Virus record (IMG/VR): IMGVR_UViG_3300035670_001085
Span: 1 to 26,758 of that record
Source of the DNA: a virus
Length of the DNA: 26,758 bases
Strand: one strand, 5' to 3'
The notes below the pieces were generated by a model. The model was not told the DNA's origin. It did not search any database and saw nothing but the letters and a program-made list of their open reading frames with translations. Numbering within the stretch: the first letter of the stretch is position 1; each line of letters starts with the position of its first letter. Positions 9,153-16,832 of this stretch are shown piece after piece. The position numbers and the translations under genes were made by a program.

Positions 9153-9854
9153 TTAGAGCTTGATTGTCATATTGGCTAGTTCACGTGGATCAATAAAAAG
9201 AGATTGCTGTTCTACCTGTGCAACAATAGAGGTGACACAACCAGCAGGTAAGGCTGCGATTTGATCAGGTTGTAATCTTGGCCAAAGAATACATTTATTA
9301 AAGATGACATCTTCTCTTTGATCAACACGCTGTTTATTAAAAGAAGGATCTTGATTCATTTGGATCCATTCTTGTCTCTTCAAATATCTATAAATAAAGA
9401 TAAGCTCTCCAGCCTCAACAATGAAAAGATTTCCACACATCGCCTTCCAATTTAAAAGCTGCTCTGCAGAAGGGAAAGCTGGATTTATTTTTGAAAAGAT
9501 CTTGGAGATCTGTTTCATCTTCTCCACTGGATCGTCAGATAATTGTTCAGCTTGTTCGCCTTGTTCTTCTTTAATTTCTTCTTTTACTTCTTCTTCTTTT
9601 GGTTTAGTAGTCACTTTATTTACTCCTTTGATATTTTGTTTAACCTCTTGTTTGGCCACCTGAGTCTTAGGCATCCCCTGTATAGGTGGAGGAGGCATTG
9701 GAATCTCATTTAGTTCTGCTGCTAAATCAAATTTTTGATTTGGATCTCCAAAAGCAGCCATTCCTTTAGCCTGTAATTTTTTAGCTTCACGTTCGATCTC
9801 GGCTTCTTCTTGTGAAGAAATTACGCGAGATACTCTATTGATAGGTTTATTCAT
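9153..9854 (-). CDS. Putative tail assembly chaperone-like protein, first of two
   Basis: A 233-residue protein in three parts. An N-terminal charged helix (about 14-32) is followed by a disordered linker with a proline run (MPPPPIQGMP, 53-62) and a Lys/Glu-rich stretch (about 64-105). A folded C-terminal half (about 125-233) contains GELIFIYRYLKRQEW, FNKCILWPRL and PAGCVTSIVAQVEQQSLF. The order of an R-xLxRxEW segment, an LWP segment and a PAG-helix-S segment is one I recall from proteins between tube and tape measure in large phages. AAGGAGA lies seven bases before the ATG. No slippery heptamer is visible at the 3' end, so the pair appears not to use a programmed frameshift. Function is inferred from position and general pattern. 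Confidence 0.55.
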   Translation of the reverse strand: MNKPINRVSRVISSQEEAEIEREAKKLQAKGMAAFGDPNQKFDLAAELNEIPMPPPPIQGMPKTQVAKQEVKQNIKGVNKVTTKPKEEEVKEEIKEEQGEQAEQLSDDPVEKMKQISKIFSKINPAFPSAEQLLNWKAMCGNLFIVEAGELIFIYRYLKRQEWIQMNQDPSFNKQRVDQREDVIFNKCILWPRLQPDQIAALPAGCVTSIVAQVEQQSLFIDPRELANMTIKL

Positions 9855-9882
9855 ATTGAATCTCCTTGTTGTTACCTACTTA

Positions 9883-9911
9883 TTTATATAGTGCTTCTAT
9901 ATTTTAGACAA
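9883..9911 (-). promoter_or_regulatory. Candidate sigma70-type promoter before the chaperone-like genes
   Basis: On the minus strand TTGTCT (9911-9906) and TATAAA (9888-9883) are separated by exactly 17 bases. They match four of six and five of six consensus positions. The site overlaps the stop codon of the 303-residue gene and lies in one of the wider gaps among the tail genes. Transcription would begin near 9876, about 20 bases before the ATG at 9854. AT-rich DNA gives such matches by chance, so confidence is limited. Confidence 0.35.
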
Positions 9912-10815
9912 GATTTCTTGCTATAAAAGAATAAGTTTCATATATAGGTTCACCAGATGCTGCCATTTGCTGAGAGAAGCCTAAGAAACTAACATCTAAT
10001 AACTTCTTAACGGTGTGATTGGCGGTATGATCACTTGTATTTCCATATATAATCCAGATATCTACAGGAGGATACTGGTCAGCATTTCTATGAGTCATAA
10101 TTGTTTCTAGTTCAAAGACTTGTTGCTCAGAAAGATTACCACTGAATAACTGATCCCTAATAATCATATTATCTTTTGTATTTTCCGATCCGTACCATAA
10201 AGCATCTTCAAACTTTTCTGCCCAATCTTCAAATGGATTATCCTCTAAAGCAGCTAACTGTCTTACAAATTGATTCTTGCCTTTTGCATCTGTAGGCAAT
10301 GGATTTTTAGGATCCGTTACCTCTCCACCCCAGCCAAACATTTGCTCTACATTTGCTCTCATTGTTTGGTCTCTTCTGGCCTGTTGAGACAATGATGTGA
10401 ATGGCTTAGATGGATCTGTAGGCTTTACCGCATTGCGATATACTTCTCCTTCTTTCCCAGGATTATATCTAACAGAGGTTGGTAAAGAATTCGCTGTAAG
10501 TTCAACATATCTTTTTATTGGATACATTAAATACGCTGTCTCTTTAAAAGCAATTGTAAGTTCTCCAGAAACAAAGATCTGTCCATCTGATACAAAAGTA
10601 TAATATTGATTAGCATATCCATATACTGGAGTTCTATTCTGTCTTCTTTGGAAAGAAATATGGATTGCGCTATCTAAAAGGATATCGCCAAGCATAACTT
10701 GTATTTGAGATCCAGAGTAATAATCATTCTCAAAGGCTTGAGTCAGACCAGTCTTTTCATTATACATTCCAAGATTTCTCTCGCCTAAGATTTTATTATT
10801 AATATCAAATACCAT
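9904..10815 (-). CDS. Tail-tube-fold protein, third paralogue (possible tube tip or terminator)
   Basis: A 303-residue protein whose ends resemble the tail tube protein encoded two genes upstream. The N-terminal part has YYSGSQIQVMLG, then an ISFQRRQNRTPVYGYA segment and FVSGELTIAFKETAYLM. These correspond to FSGVDIKAVFAG, ISYSVAREKAPVYTMG and IAGSMVFIQFDTEPLIW of the tube. The C-terminal part PPVDIWIIYG...LLDVSFLGF...YSFIARNLV matches PPFDVVLSAA...ILGCEIMNG...YTYIAHGLV. About 120 extra residues (roughly 115-235) sit between the two halves. It starts at an ATG two bases after the preceding stop, without a strong ribosome site close by, suggesting coupling. A ring at one end of the tube or in the baseplate is plausible. 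The fold relationship is read from sequence pattern; the role is inferred. Confidence 0.6.
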   Translation of the reverse strand: MVFDINNKILGERNLGMYNEKTGLTQAFENDYYSGSQIQVMLGDILLDSAIHISFQRRQNRTPVYGYANQYYTFVSDGQIFVSGELTIAFKETAYLMYPIKRYVELTANSLPTSVRYNPGKEGEVYRNAVKPTDPSKPFTSLSQQARRDQTMRANVEQMFGWGGEVTDPKNPLPTDAKGKNQFVRQLAALEDNPFEDWAEKFEDALWYGSENTKDNMIIRDQLFSGNLSEQQVFELETIMTHRNADQYPPVDIWIIYGNTSDHTANHTVKKLLDVSFLGFSQQMAASGEPIYETYSFIARNLV

Positions 10816-10817
10816 AA

Positions 10818-12947
10818 TTACTTAAACGCGTCCCTTCTTTCTATAGTGTTAAACTTATCCTGTAGCAAGGAACTTGCATCGGCTGTCCAAGCATTAGTTG
10901 GCCCACTTTTATTTCTCATAGCATTCTGGACATGACTCATAGGATCTATATCTCTAGCTACATATTGTACCACGTTCTCAGAAAGAATATCTTCTATTGA
11001 GAAGGTCCCGCCATCTTGCACAAACTCGACACCATAAATACCCATATAAGAGATAGCACCATATTCATTAGCGAAAACAAATCCTAAATTCAAAGGTGGT
11101 AATTGATCTGGCAAGGTAGCAGTATTCTGTTGTAAGTCATAGTCTGATGTGCCTGAACTATATACAGCGAGATTAGCTTCAAGAAATTCATGTAATACAT
11201 GCTTATAGAACATGGTGAATACCATTGTTCCTGCAATTGTCCTAGGTCCTCTAGTGAATCCTCTAGGATAAACAGAACCTAATGGACGGACAGGAGACTT
11301 CTCTCTAAAAATAGACCAGGATATTGTTTGCACCTCTCCAAGTACTTTTGTGACTGGGATAGATTCTAACTTTTGTAATTCAGCTTCTAAAGACATAAGC
11401 TCTTGGCCCATACCAATTAAAGCTTCTTGCTGTAATAACTTCCCTTCTGATGGATTAGAAGAGGCTAAAGTAAGAGCTTCATTTGCATCATTTGCTCTTT
11501 TATAAAGTTCTGCTTCTTGCCTTTCTAATTCAGTGGTCTTCTTTTGTAACGCATTCTTATTGCCTGTCGCTATGAACTTTGTACTTCTAGCTGCATTAAG
11601 ATCTATTTGCTCCTGTGGAGTCAGATCCTCAGGATCTTTATTCCCCAATTCTGCTATCGTTTTGTCGCATTGAATGATCTGTTCTTCATAGTCTTCTATC
11701 TTTTCGTTATTATCAAAAACAAGATTACTAACTCGTTCTAATTCGTCTCCAGTTTCAGGGGTAGTACTCGACTGTGAAATAGCATTATCTACAACATCAC
11801 TAAGATTATCACTGCTAGAAGTAAGCCAGTCTAATTTATCTTTTACCTTTTGGTCTACTTCTTTCTTTACTCCATTTTCTACATTTAGCAAATCTGTATT
11901 TGCTACTGAACCAGGACTAGTTTGTGGAGTAAGACCAGTCTTTGCAAATGCCCCATTTGGATTACTATATTCATTGTCTATCTGAGTCGTAAGAAGATCC
12001 TGATAAGACTTCTCTTCTGAAACCTTAGTGTCTGCATCAGAAATAACTGTATCATATGAGTCTATAAGCTCTTCTGCTCTATCTATCTTACCTTGAGCGT
12101 TGGCTATAGCTTTCTCTTTCTTTGGCCCTTCTGGCATCTTATAAGCTATTAAAAGTTCCTTTTCTGCTTGCTCTAATACCTTGTTTTGTTTCTCTTTATC
12201 TTTCCTAGCCTTATCCCCTATTTTTTTATACTTAGCCTCTTTTTTAATTGAGTCATTTTTTTCTATCTCTTTAGGGCGAATAACGTCATTGTATGCTGTC
12301 ATCTTTTCTTGTTCTAACGTAGTCTCATTCATCCCTGTCTGGGCCTTTTGGAGATCGGTTTCTAAAGCTGAATTTTGATTATTTAAATCATTAATCATCT
12401 TATTCAGTCTTTGTCTACCAGCAACATCTGATGGAGGTAAAGCATCAAGATCTTCTTGTATCTGTTGTTTGGCAACATTATTAGCCGTTATTGTATTATT
12501 CGCTGTATCAAAATTTTGTGAATAAGTTTCGTACTTTTTTACTAAAGAGGCATCATACTTATCTTTTTCTTTATCATTTTTAAATTCAAATCTTTTTGCA
12601 TTATTAGCTGTCTCTTGCGCTTCTTGAACAGCTTCTACCGCTTTTGCTTCAGCCTCTGCATCAGCTACTGCATCTGCTTTCTCTTCTTTTAAAGCTTTAT
12701 ATTCCCCATCTGGCCCAACAACAAAGTCGTCTCGTATTGCATCTGGATTTCTTTTCTCTTCTTCCTCCATCTCTTTCTTTAACATTGCTATTTTATCTTG
12801 AAGTTCTTTCACCTTTCTCTCTGGAAAAGGCATATGAACAACAACTTTTATATCCGCCCCGCTGTAACTACCATATCCAATATAGTCTGAAACAATTGGA
12901 GCGTTTCCAGAAGGTGGAGAAGGAAACTGCGTAGGAGATGTTGGCAT
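10818..12947 (-). CDS. Tail-tube-fold protein with large coiled-coil insertion
   Basis: This 709-residue protein splits a tail-tube fold in two. Residues 24-36 (GYGSYSGADIKVV) match the start of the tube protein (GYNSFSGVDIKAV). Residues 532-600 (VLGEVQTISWSIFREKSPV, then GFTRGPRTIAGTMVF) match the next tube strands (AREKAPV, FARGKRGIAGSMVF). The C-terminus (FANEYGAISYMGIYGVEF, then YVARDIDP) also matches (AANEYGAMAIMKILGCEI, YIAHGLVP). Between them lie about 490 residues (about 40-531) that are charged, Lys/Glu/Gln/Ala/Asn-rich and mostly helical, with coiled-coil character and almost no Cys or Trp. Without the insert about 220 residues remain, the same as the tube protein. GGAGG sits four bases before the ATG. 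A ring bearing long helical arms at one end of the tail, or an assembly factor, is plausible; no function is shown. Confidence 0.75.
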   Translation of the reverse strand: MPTSPTQFPSPPSGNAPIVSDYIGYGSYSGADIKVVVHMPFPERKVKELQDKIAMLKKEMEEEEKRNPDAIRDDFVVGPDGEYKALKEEKADAVADAEAEAKAVEAVQEAQETANNAKRFEFKNDKEKDKYDASLVKKYETYSQNFDTANNTITANNVAKQQIQEDLDALPPSDVAGRQRLNKMINDLNNQNSALETDLQKAQTGMNETTLEQEKMTAYNDVIRPKEIEKNDSIKKEAKYKKIGDKARKDKEKQNKVLEQAEKELLIAYKMPEGPKKEKAIANAQGKIDRAEELIDSYDTVISDADTKVSEEKSYQDLLTTQIDNEYSNPNGAFAKTGLTPQTSPGSVANTDLLNVENGVKKEVDQKVKDKLDWLTSSSDNLSDVVDNAISQSSTTPETGDELERVSNLVFDNNEKIEDYEEQIIQCDKTIAELGNKDPEDLTPQEQIDLNAARSTKFIATGNKNALQKKTTELERQEAELYKRANDANEALTLASSNPSEGKLLQQEALIGMGQELMSLEAELQKLESIPVTKVLGEVQTISWSIFREKSPVRPLGSVYPRGFTRGPRTIAGTMVFTMFYKHVLHEFLEANLAVYSSGTSDYDLQQNTATLPDQLPPLNLGFVFANEYGAISYMGIYGVEFVQDGGTFSIEDILSENVVQYVARDIDPMSHVQNAMRNKSGPTNAWTADASSLLQDKFNTIERRDAFK

Positions 12948-12963
12948 CTTTCCTCCATAGAGG

Positions 12964-12991
12964 AAGACCCCTAGATTTCTCTAGGGGCCTT
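12964..12991 (-). terminator. Hairpin after the tail tube gene, possible partial terminator
   Basis: On the minus strand a 12-pair stem (AAGGCCCCTAGA with TCTAGGGGTCTT, one G-U pair) closes a four-base GAAA loop. It lies 18 bases after the tube stop codon and before the ribosome site of the 709-residue gene. The following bases (CCTCTATGG) are pyrimidine-rich but lack a clean T run, so termination would be weak. It may trim or stabilise the transcript so that abundant tube protein is made in excess of the next gene product. Confidence 0.55.
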
Positions 12992-13008
12992 GATAAGGAG
13001 AGGTCTTA

Positions 13009-13671
13009 TTAAGCAGTAGTCATAGGATCGCGATAACCCTGAGAAGTCCAAGGAACTAGACCATGAGCAATGTAGGTATAAGAGTGTTCAGAAACGATAT
13101 CATCAACAGACACACCATAACCACCATTCATGATTTCGCAACCAAGAATCTTCATAATAGCCATCGCGCCATATTCATTTGCCGCTGATAGAACAACGTC
13201 AAATGGTGGGATCTGATCTACTAACCAAGGAACAGCAGAGATCTGATCGTCTTGTACAAAAGCGATATCTGACTCTTGAGCACCAACAGGTACTCCAGGA
13301 GCATTAGTTGAATCGCTACCAACAGGAGCCACTGTAGTACCAGCAACAGGAACTGGAGCCGTACCATAGTTCTCTGGACGAAGATCATCTTTGTCAGACA
13401 TAAACTTAACAGGAGCATCGCCTTGGGTCATTTCCCAGATTAGAGGCTCGGTATCAAACTGAATGAATACCATTGATCCAGCAATACCTCTCTTGCCACG
13501 AGCAAATGCTCTTGGATCTGCTGATCCCATTGTATAGACAGGAGCCTTTTCTCTAGCAACAGAATAGCTGATCCCTTGAAGGGAAGCGATTGCTTTGCCA
13601 GCGAAGACAGCTTTGATGTCTACACCAGAAAAACTGTTATAACCTCTTGTAAACTTGCTTAATTCTACCAA
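13009..13671 (-). CDS. Tail tube protein
   Basis: A 220-residue protein directly after the sheath gene, the usual myovirus order. The strand-rich sequence has family-like segments: FSGVDIKAVFAGKAIASLQG (14-33), VAREKAPVYTMGS, FARGKRGIAGSMVF and, near the end, AANEYGAMAIMKILGCEI and YTYIAHGLVP. Tube proteins stack as hexameric rings inside the sheath and form the DNA channel. The only workable start is TTG at 13671, because an in-frame TAA lies immediately upstream. AGGAGG (13681-13686) is nine bases from it. A hairpin follows the gene. The next two genes encode divergent copies of the same fold; this is the shortest one and so the most likely main tube subunit. Confidence 0.85.
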   Translation of the reverse strand: MVELSKFTRGYNSFSGVDIKAVFAGKAIASLQGISYSVAREKAPVYTMGSADPRAFARGKRGIAGSMVFIQFDTEPLIWEMTQGDAPVKFMSDKDDLRPENYGTAPVPVAGTTVAPVGSDSTNAPGVPVGAQESDIAFVQDDQISAVPWLVDQIPPFDVVLSAANEYGAMAIMKILGCEIMNGGYGVSVDDIVSEHSYTYIAHGLVPWTSQGYRDPMTTA

Positions 13672-13680
13672 TTAAATCAA

Positions 13681-13686
13681 CCTCCT
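13681..13686 (-). promoter_or_regulatory. Ribosome binding site fixing the TTG start of the tube gene
   Basis: AGGAGG on the minus strand lies nine bases before TTG at 13671. An in-frame TAA directly precedes the TTG, excluding any longer product. No in-frame ATG occurs near the start, and the conserved first tube strand begins about 13 residues in. Confidence 0.8.
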
Positions 13687-13688
13687 AA

Positions 13689-15611
13689 TTAACTTTTAGA
13701 AACCGAAACAGTAATTACAATCTGTCTCAGTTCGAACGCCGGAACTAATACGAGAGCAATCTCAGCACGACCAGCAACAGCCATCTGAGGGGTTTGAATG
13801 ATCTCGAAAGGACGATAATCAGCTAGTACGCCAGTCTTCTTAGCAGCAAGAAGAACGTTCTCGATAGCAACTTGTAATGCGCCTTTCTTACCAGCAGAGA
13901 GAGACTCTCCGAGGAAAGGATCAACAGCATTACGAACGCCATCTACAACTGATTTCACAATGCGTACTGTAGACAGACGTCTCCAGTCAGATTCCGGCAT
14001 TGTTGCAGTAGGAGCGTCGGCAATAACAAGACCTTGTGGCTTATTGCGAAGAACAACATAACCATTGCCAGCAAGGGCATCAAGGTTAGTTAGATTTTGA
14101 CGATAAACAATCTGAGCATTGGCTACCTTCTTATTTGTTGGAGCAGAAGCTGGGGACATATTCACATAGAAGCCAGCATATGAAGCAGCAAAAGAAGCAA
14201 TGTAGCCAAGGCTATTGAAACTATTCTTAAGTAATGGATAGTCGACAACAACAGAAATGTATTTACCAAGATCTACTGGGATATCATTGGTATCAAGTAC
14301 CTCTTCGCCGTCATCAAGATAATCTCCAGTTGTAAGGATGAATCCGCCACCGAAGACGCCAGAACGATAACCAGCTTGTCCTACCATAAACTTATTACCA
14401 AGTAGACCATTGCCATTATCTAAGTCAACATTAATATAATAAGCACCAGTACTGGTATTGAAAGACCAAGCAGGTGACTTACCAAGCCAGCGAGCACGAT
14501 CAGCAATAGATTCAGAAGCTGGAGGAAGAACACCAATTACACCAGTCGCGTCTACAATATTAGTAGAATATGAGTGTAAGAAACTTGCTAACTGATAGGC
14601 AAAATTTACCTCATGGAAATCTGCTCCAGTTAGAACAGTGCCATCAATCTTCTGTGTAGCAGATGCGCTACCAATGCTAGCTGGCCAGATATCAGCTGTA
14701 GACACATTTGGATCATTGCTAAATCTCCACCAGAAATATTTCTTTCCCTCATACTCTTCCATATAAACCATACCAAGGGCGTCTACGTCTCCAGCGCCAG
14801 CGTTTGGCAGATAGGCACCAGCTGTTGGATAGGTATTGCCAGTGGCTTCTGGAGCTACAGCACCTTTATAATGACCTTGGTTTACAGTATTATAGTCATC
14901 AAGATAAACATCCATAGGAACGACTACATCGAAACCATACTCTTTAAGATGCTCATAAGCAGCTTCAAGCTTCTCATACATCTTCATGCGTGAAAGAGAA
15001 AGACCATCTGAACCTGCAGTACAATTAGCATAACTATAAGTAACCGTGCCATCGAGATCAGAGAAGGTTACCCATGTGCTAACATTACCGATATCTACAG
15101 CAGCAGGATCTTTGTAGCCAGAAACAATAACTTCATAGCGATTGATTGGAGCAGCTGGATTATTATCATAAACAACTAGATCGTCAAAGTTTCTTTTGAT
15201 AACAAGATTATTTGTACTGGCCACATAATATAATGAATAGTCGTCTCCAGCGCTTTCATCTTTCACTACGGTCTCAATTATAAAACCTGTAGTTGAAGCA
15301 TCATTTAATGTTGCAGGATTTCCACCTACGCCAGTAACGATTGCTGGTTCTGCGCCAATACGATAAAGATAAAGATCAGTAGCGCCAGCAGCTTTTGCTT
15401 CCCACATACCACGAAGAAGATTACCATCTGTGCCAAACTCTACTTTGGCAATGGCAGTTGTTTGAATAAGGAATGGAGAGTCCGCACGGCCTTGACCAGC
15501 GGTACCAATAATAGCTACTCTTGGAGCCGTCTTAGCTGCTTCTGGAGCTAGATTACCATCTTCCTTATTTACAATAACGCCTGATAAATTGTTATACTGA
15601 ACAGTTGACAT
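13689..15611 (-). CDS. Contractile tail sheath protein
   Basis: A 640-residue protein with tail sheath features. The N-terminus (PRVAIIGTAGQGRADSPFLI) and the FGTDGNLLRGMWEAKAAGATDLYLYRIG segment are typical of the sheath N-terminal region. The C-terminal part (NKPQGLVIADAPTATM, then RRLSTVRIVKSVVDGVRNAVDPFLGE) and the closing strand (FELRQIVITVSVSKS) match the conserved sheath core that interlocks subunits around the tube. AAGGAGGG sits six bases before the ATG at 15611. The gene follows the probable tail-completion protein and precedes the tube gene. Its presence establishes a contractile tail. The middle region (about 230-420) is probably an outward-facing variable domain. Confidence 0.93.
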   Translation of the reverse strand: MSTVQYNNLSGVIVNKEDGNLAPEAAKTAPRVAIIGTAGQGRADSPFLIQTTAIAKVEFGTDGNLLRGMWEAKAAGATDLYLYRIGAEPAIVTGVGGNPATLNDASTTGFIIETVVKDESAGDDYSLYYVASTNNLVIKRNFDDLVVYDNNPAAPINRYEVIVSGYKDPAAVDIGNVSTWVTFSDLDGTVTYSYANCTAGSDGLSLSRMKMYEKLEAAYEHLKEYGFDVVVPMDVYLDDYNTVNQGHYKGAVAPEATGNTYPTAGAYLPNAGAGDVDALGMVYMEEYEGKKYFWWRFSNDPNVSTADIWPASIGSASATQKIDGTVLTGADFHEVNFAYQLASFLHSYSTNIVDATGVIGVLPPASESIADRARWLGKSPAWSFNTSTGAYYINVDLDNGNGLLGNKFMVGQAGYRSGVFGGGFILTTGDYLDDGEEVLDTNDIPVDLGKYISVVVDYPLLKNSFNSLGYIASFAASYAGFYVNMSPASAPTNKKVANAQIVYRQNLTNLDALAGNGYVVLRNKPQGLVIADAPTATMPESDWRRLSTVRIVKSVVDGVRNAVDPFLGESLSAGKKGALQVAIENVLLAAKKTGVLADYRPFEIIQTPQMAVAGRAEIALVLVPAFELRQIVITVSVSKS

Positions 15612-15623
15612 TCTGTACCCTCC

Positions 15624-16316
15624 TTAATAATTAGAGACATCTGTTGTCACAAGAATCTTCTTAAGCTCTTGTGTTGTAATATGATATACATCCTCTGATT
15701 TAACAAAATAGATCACAGGATATTTAATCAAAGTTAAATTATCAATAATAACTTTTTCTTTCTTTAAAACACTATCTTCAATAACTTCATAACCATTTAA
15801 TCTAAAAAACCATCTAAAAGAATCCATTGTTTTTTCGAACCATAATAGTCTATTTAAAGCTACTTTGGATTCTCTTGCATAGACATTGAATTGTATCCAA
15901 TTACTGTATAACTTTCCCATCGCAATGAGTTTCTCACTTGGATGGTCAGGATGATTGATCATCGTCCTCATATGAGGGACAACCTCCCTGATCTTCCCTT
16001 TACCAGCAGCTCCTTGGTCGTACTGCCCTGGAGTTCTGCTTATAACTGTCCAGGTAATAGCTTCTGTATCAAGTGGTTCAGGAGGGTCGTCTTCTAATAA
16101 GAGAAGTCTTTTCCCTTCTGGTACCTGATCATACTCTTCTTTTGTCCTTAAAGCTCTTTGCACCAAAGGGAAAAAATCAACAATATCTGTTCCTTCTGGG
16201 CAGTTAGAACTTTGTTTTATCTCGGCAATATAATTGCCAATAAGACGATCAGCGTCTTCTTGGTTAAAGTTCTTAGAAAGAACTGGAATCTTAATATTGT
16301 CTATTTTTGACGCCAT
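15624..16316 (-). CDS. Putative tail-completion or neck protein
   Basis: Translation from the ATG at 16316 gives 230 residues beginning MASKIDNIKIPVL. GGAG lies eight bases upstream. The frame also opens at TTG 16349, but that has no good ribosome site and would enlarge the overlap with the preceding gene from 26 to 59 bases. The protein has no membrane segment. It has an acidic loop (LLLEDDPPEPLD), a middle region (EVVPHMRTMI, then IQFNVYARESKVALNRLLWFEKTM) and ends in TTQELKKILV. Its position between a connector-like protein and the sheath is where myoviruses encode tail terminator or completion proteins, and the YARESKVALNRLLWFE helix fits such proteins. The assignment is by position. Confidence 0.5.
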   Translation of the reverse strand: MASKIDNIKIPVLSKNFNQEDADRLIGNYIAEIKQSSNCPEGTDIVDFFPLVQRALRTKEEYDQVPEGKRLLLLEDDPPEPLDTEAITWTVISRTPGQYDQGAAGKGKIREVVPHMRTMINHPDHPSEKLIAMGKLYSNWIQFNVYARESKVALNRLLWFEKTMDSFRWFFRLNGYEVIEDSVLKKEKVIIDNLTLIKYPVIYFVKSEDVYHITTQELKKILVTTDVSNY

Positions 16317-16830
16317 ACCAAACACTCCATCTACGTTCTTCTTGAGCAAGAACTTTCCAGAATTCTAATCTACCATTGTCAGATTTATAAGGAAATACTT
16401 CTAAGATATTATAAATCTTATATCTTTGTACTGGCAGAACTGGACTACCTTCTTTGTCAATGAGCAATTCAACAATATAGTCTTCTGTATTTATATCCTT
16501 GTCATACTGTATATAAAACATGAAGCTATCTTTGTTAAAAGTATCTTCATTCTTATAATACAACATTTTTCGTTCATCCCAAAGAAATCCCATACCTAGA
16601 CAATATCTACAGTAATAATCTTTAGAAGGTTCATCCGTTTGTGGATCTCGACATTCACATCTAATAGCTTTGTTATTTTCGTCTCTTCTCATTCTTCTTA
16701 GCATGCCAACTCTACCTTTAGGTATTTCGTCTACCGCACCATTAAATGTACGATTGAGTTCCACACGAAGATCGAGTTCAATATTAGTACCAACATTAGC
16801 ATATGGATTATCGTATGGAGATGCACTCAT
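16291..16830 (-). CDS. Putative head-tail connector protein with Cys-rich metal-binding motif
   Basis: A 179-residue protein with four closely spaced cysteines in IRCECRDP...YYCRYCLGMGF (CxC and CxxC), resembling a zinc ribbon with the CxGxGF ending often seen in phage neck proteins. Residues 100-179 are strand-rich and end in a Trp/Arg-rich tail (ERRWSVWYGVKN). The ATG at 16830 lies two bases after the preceding stop; the ribosome site AGGAG overlaps the end of that gene. The 3' end overlaps the next gene by 26 bases. With neighbours on both sides being likely neck proteins, head closure is the best guess. Metal binding is inferred only from cysteine spacing. Confidence 0.5.
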   Translation of the reverse strand: MSASPYDNPYANVGTNIELDLRVELNRTFNGAVDEIPKGRVGMLRRMRRDENNKAIRCECRDPQTDEPSKDYYCRYCLGMGFLWDERKMLYYKNEDTFNKDSFMFYIQYDKDINTEDYIVELLIDKEGSPVLPVQRYKIYNILEVFPYKSDNGRLEFWKVLAQEERRWSVWYGVKNRQY

Positions 16831-16832
16831 TA

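Noticed and set aside
9535-9665. Short repetitive GAA-rich tract in the chaperone-like gene as a DNA repeat
   Set aside because: It encodes a Lys/Glu-rich linker and shows no regular repeat unit or spacer structure.
8442-9854. Programmed frameshift joining the two chaperone-like genes
   Set aside because: Tail chaperones often use one, but I see no slippery heptamer near the end of the first gene. The second has its own ATG after a 12-base gap.
10850-12947. Reading the 709-residue protein as the tape measure because of its coiled coil
   Set aside because: Both ends match the tube protein and the coiled coil is an internal insert; a tape measure is better placed after the chaperone-like genes.
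16317-16349. TTG start giving 11 extra residues for the tail-completion-like protein
   Set aside because: There is no good ribosome site and the overlap with the previous gene would be larger; the ATG at 16316 has GGAG at a suitable distance.
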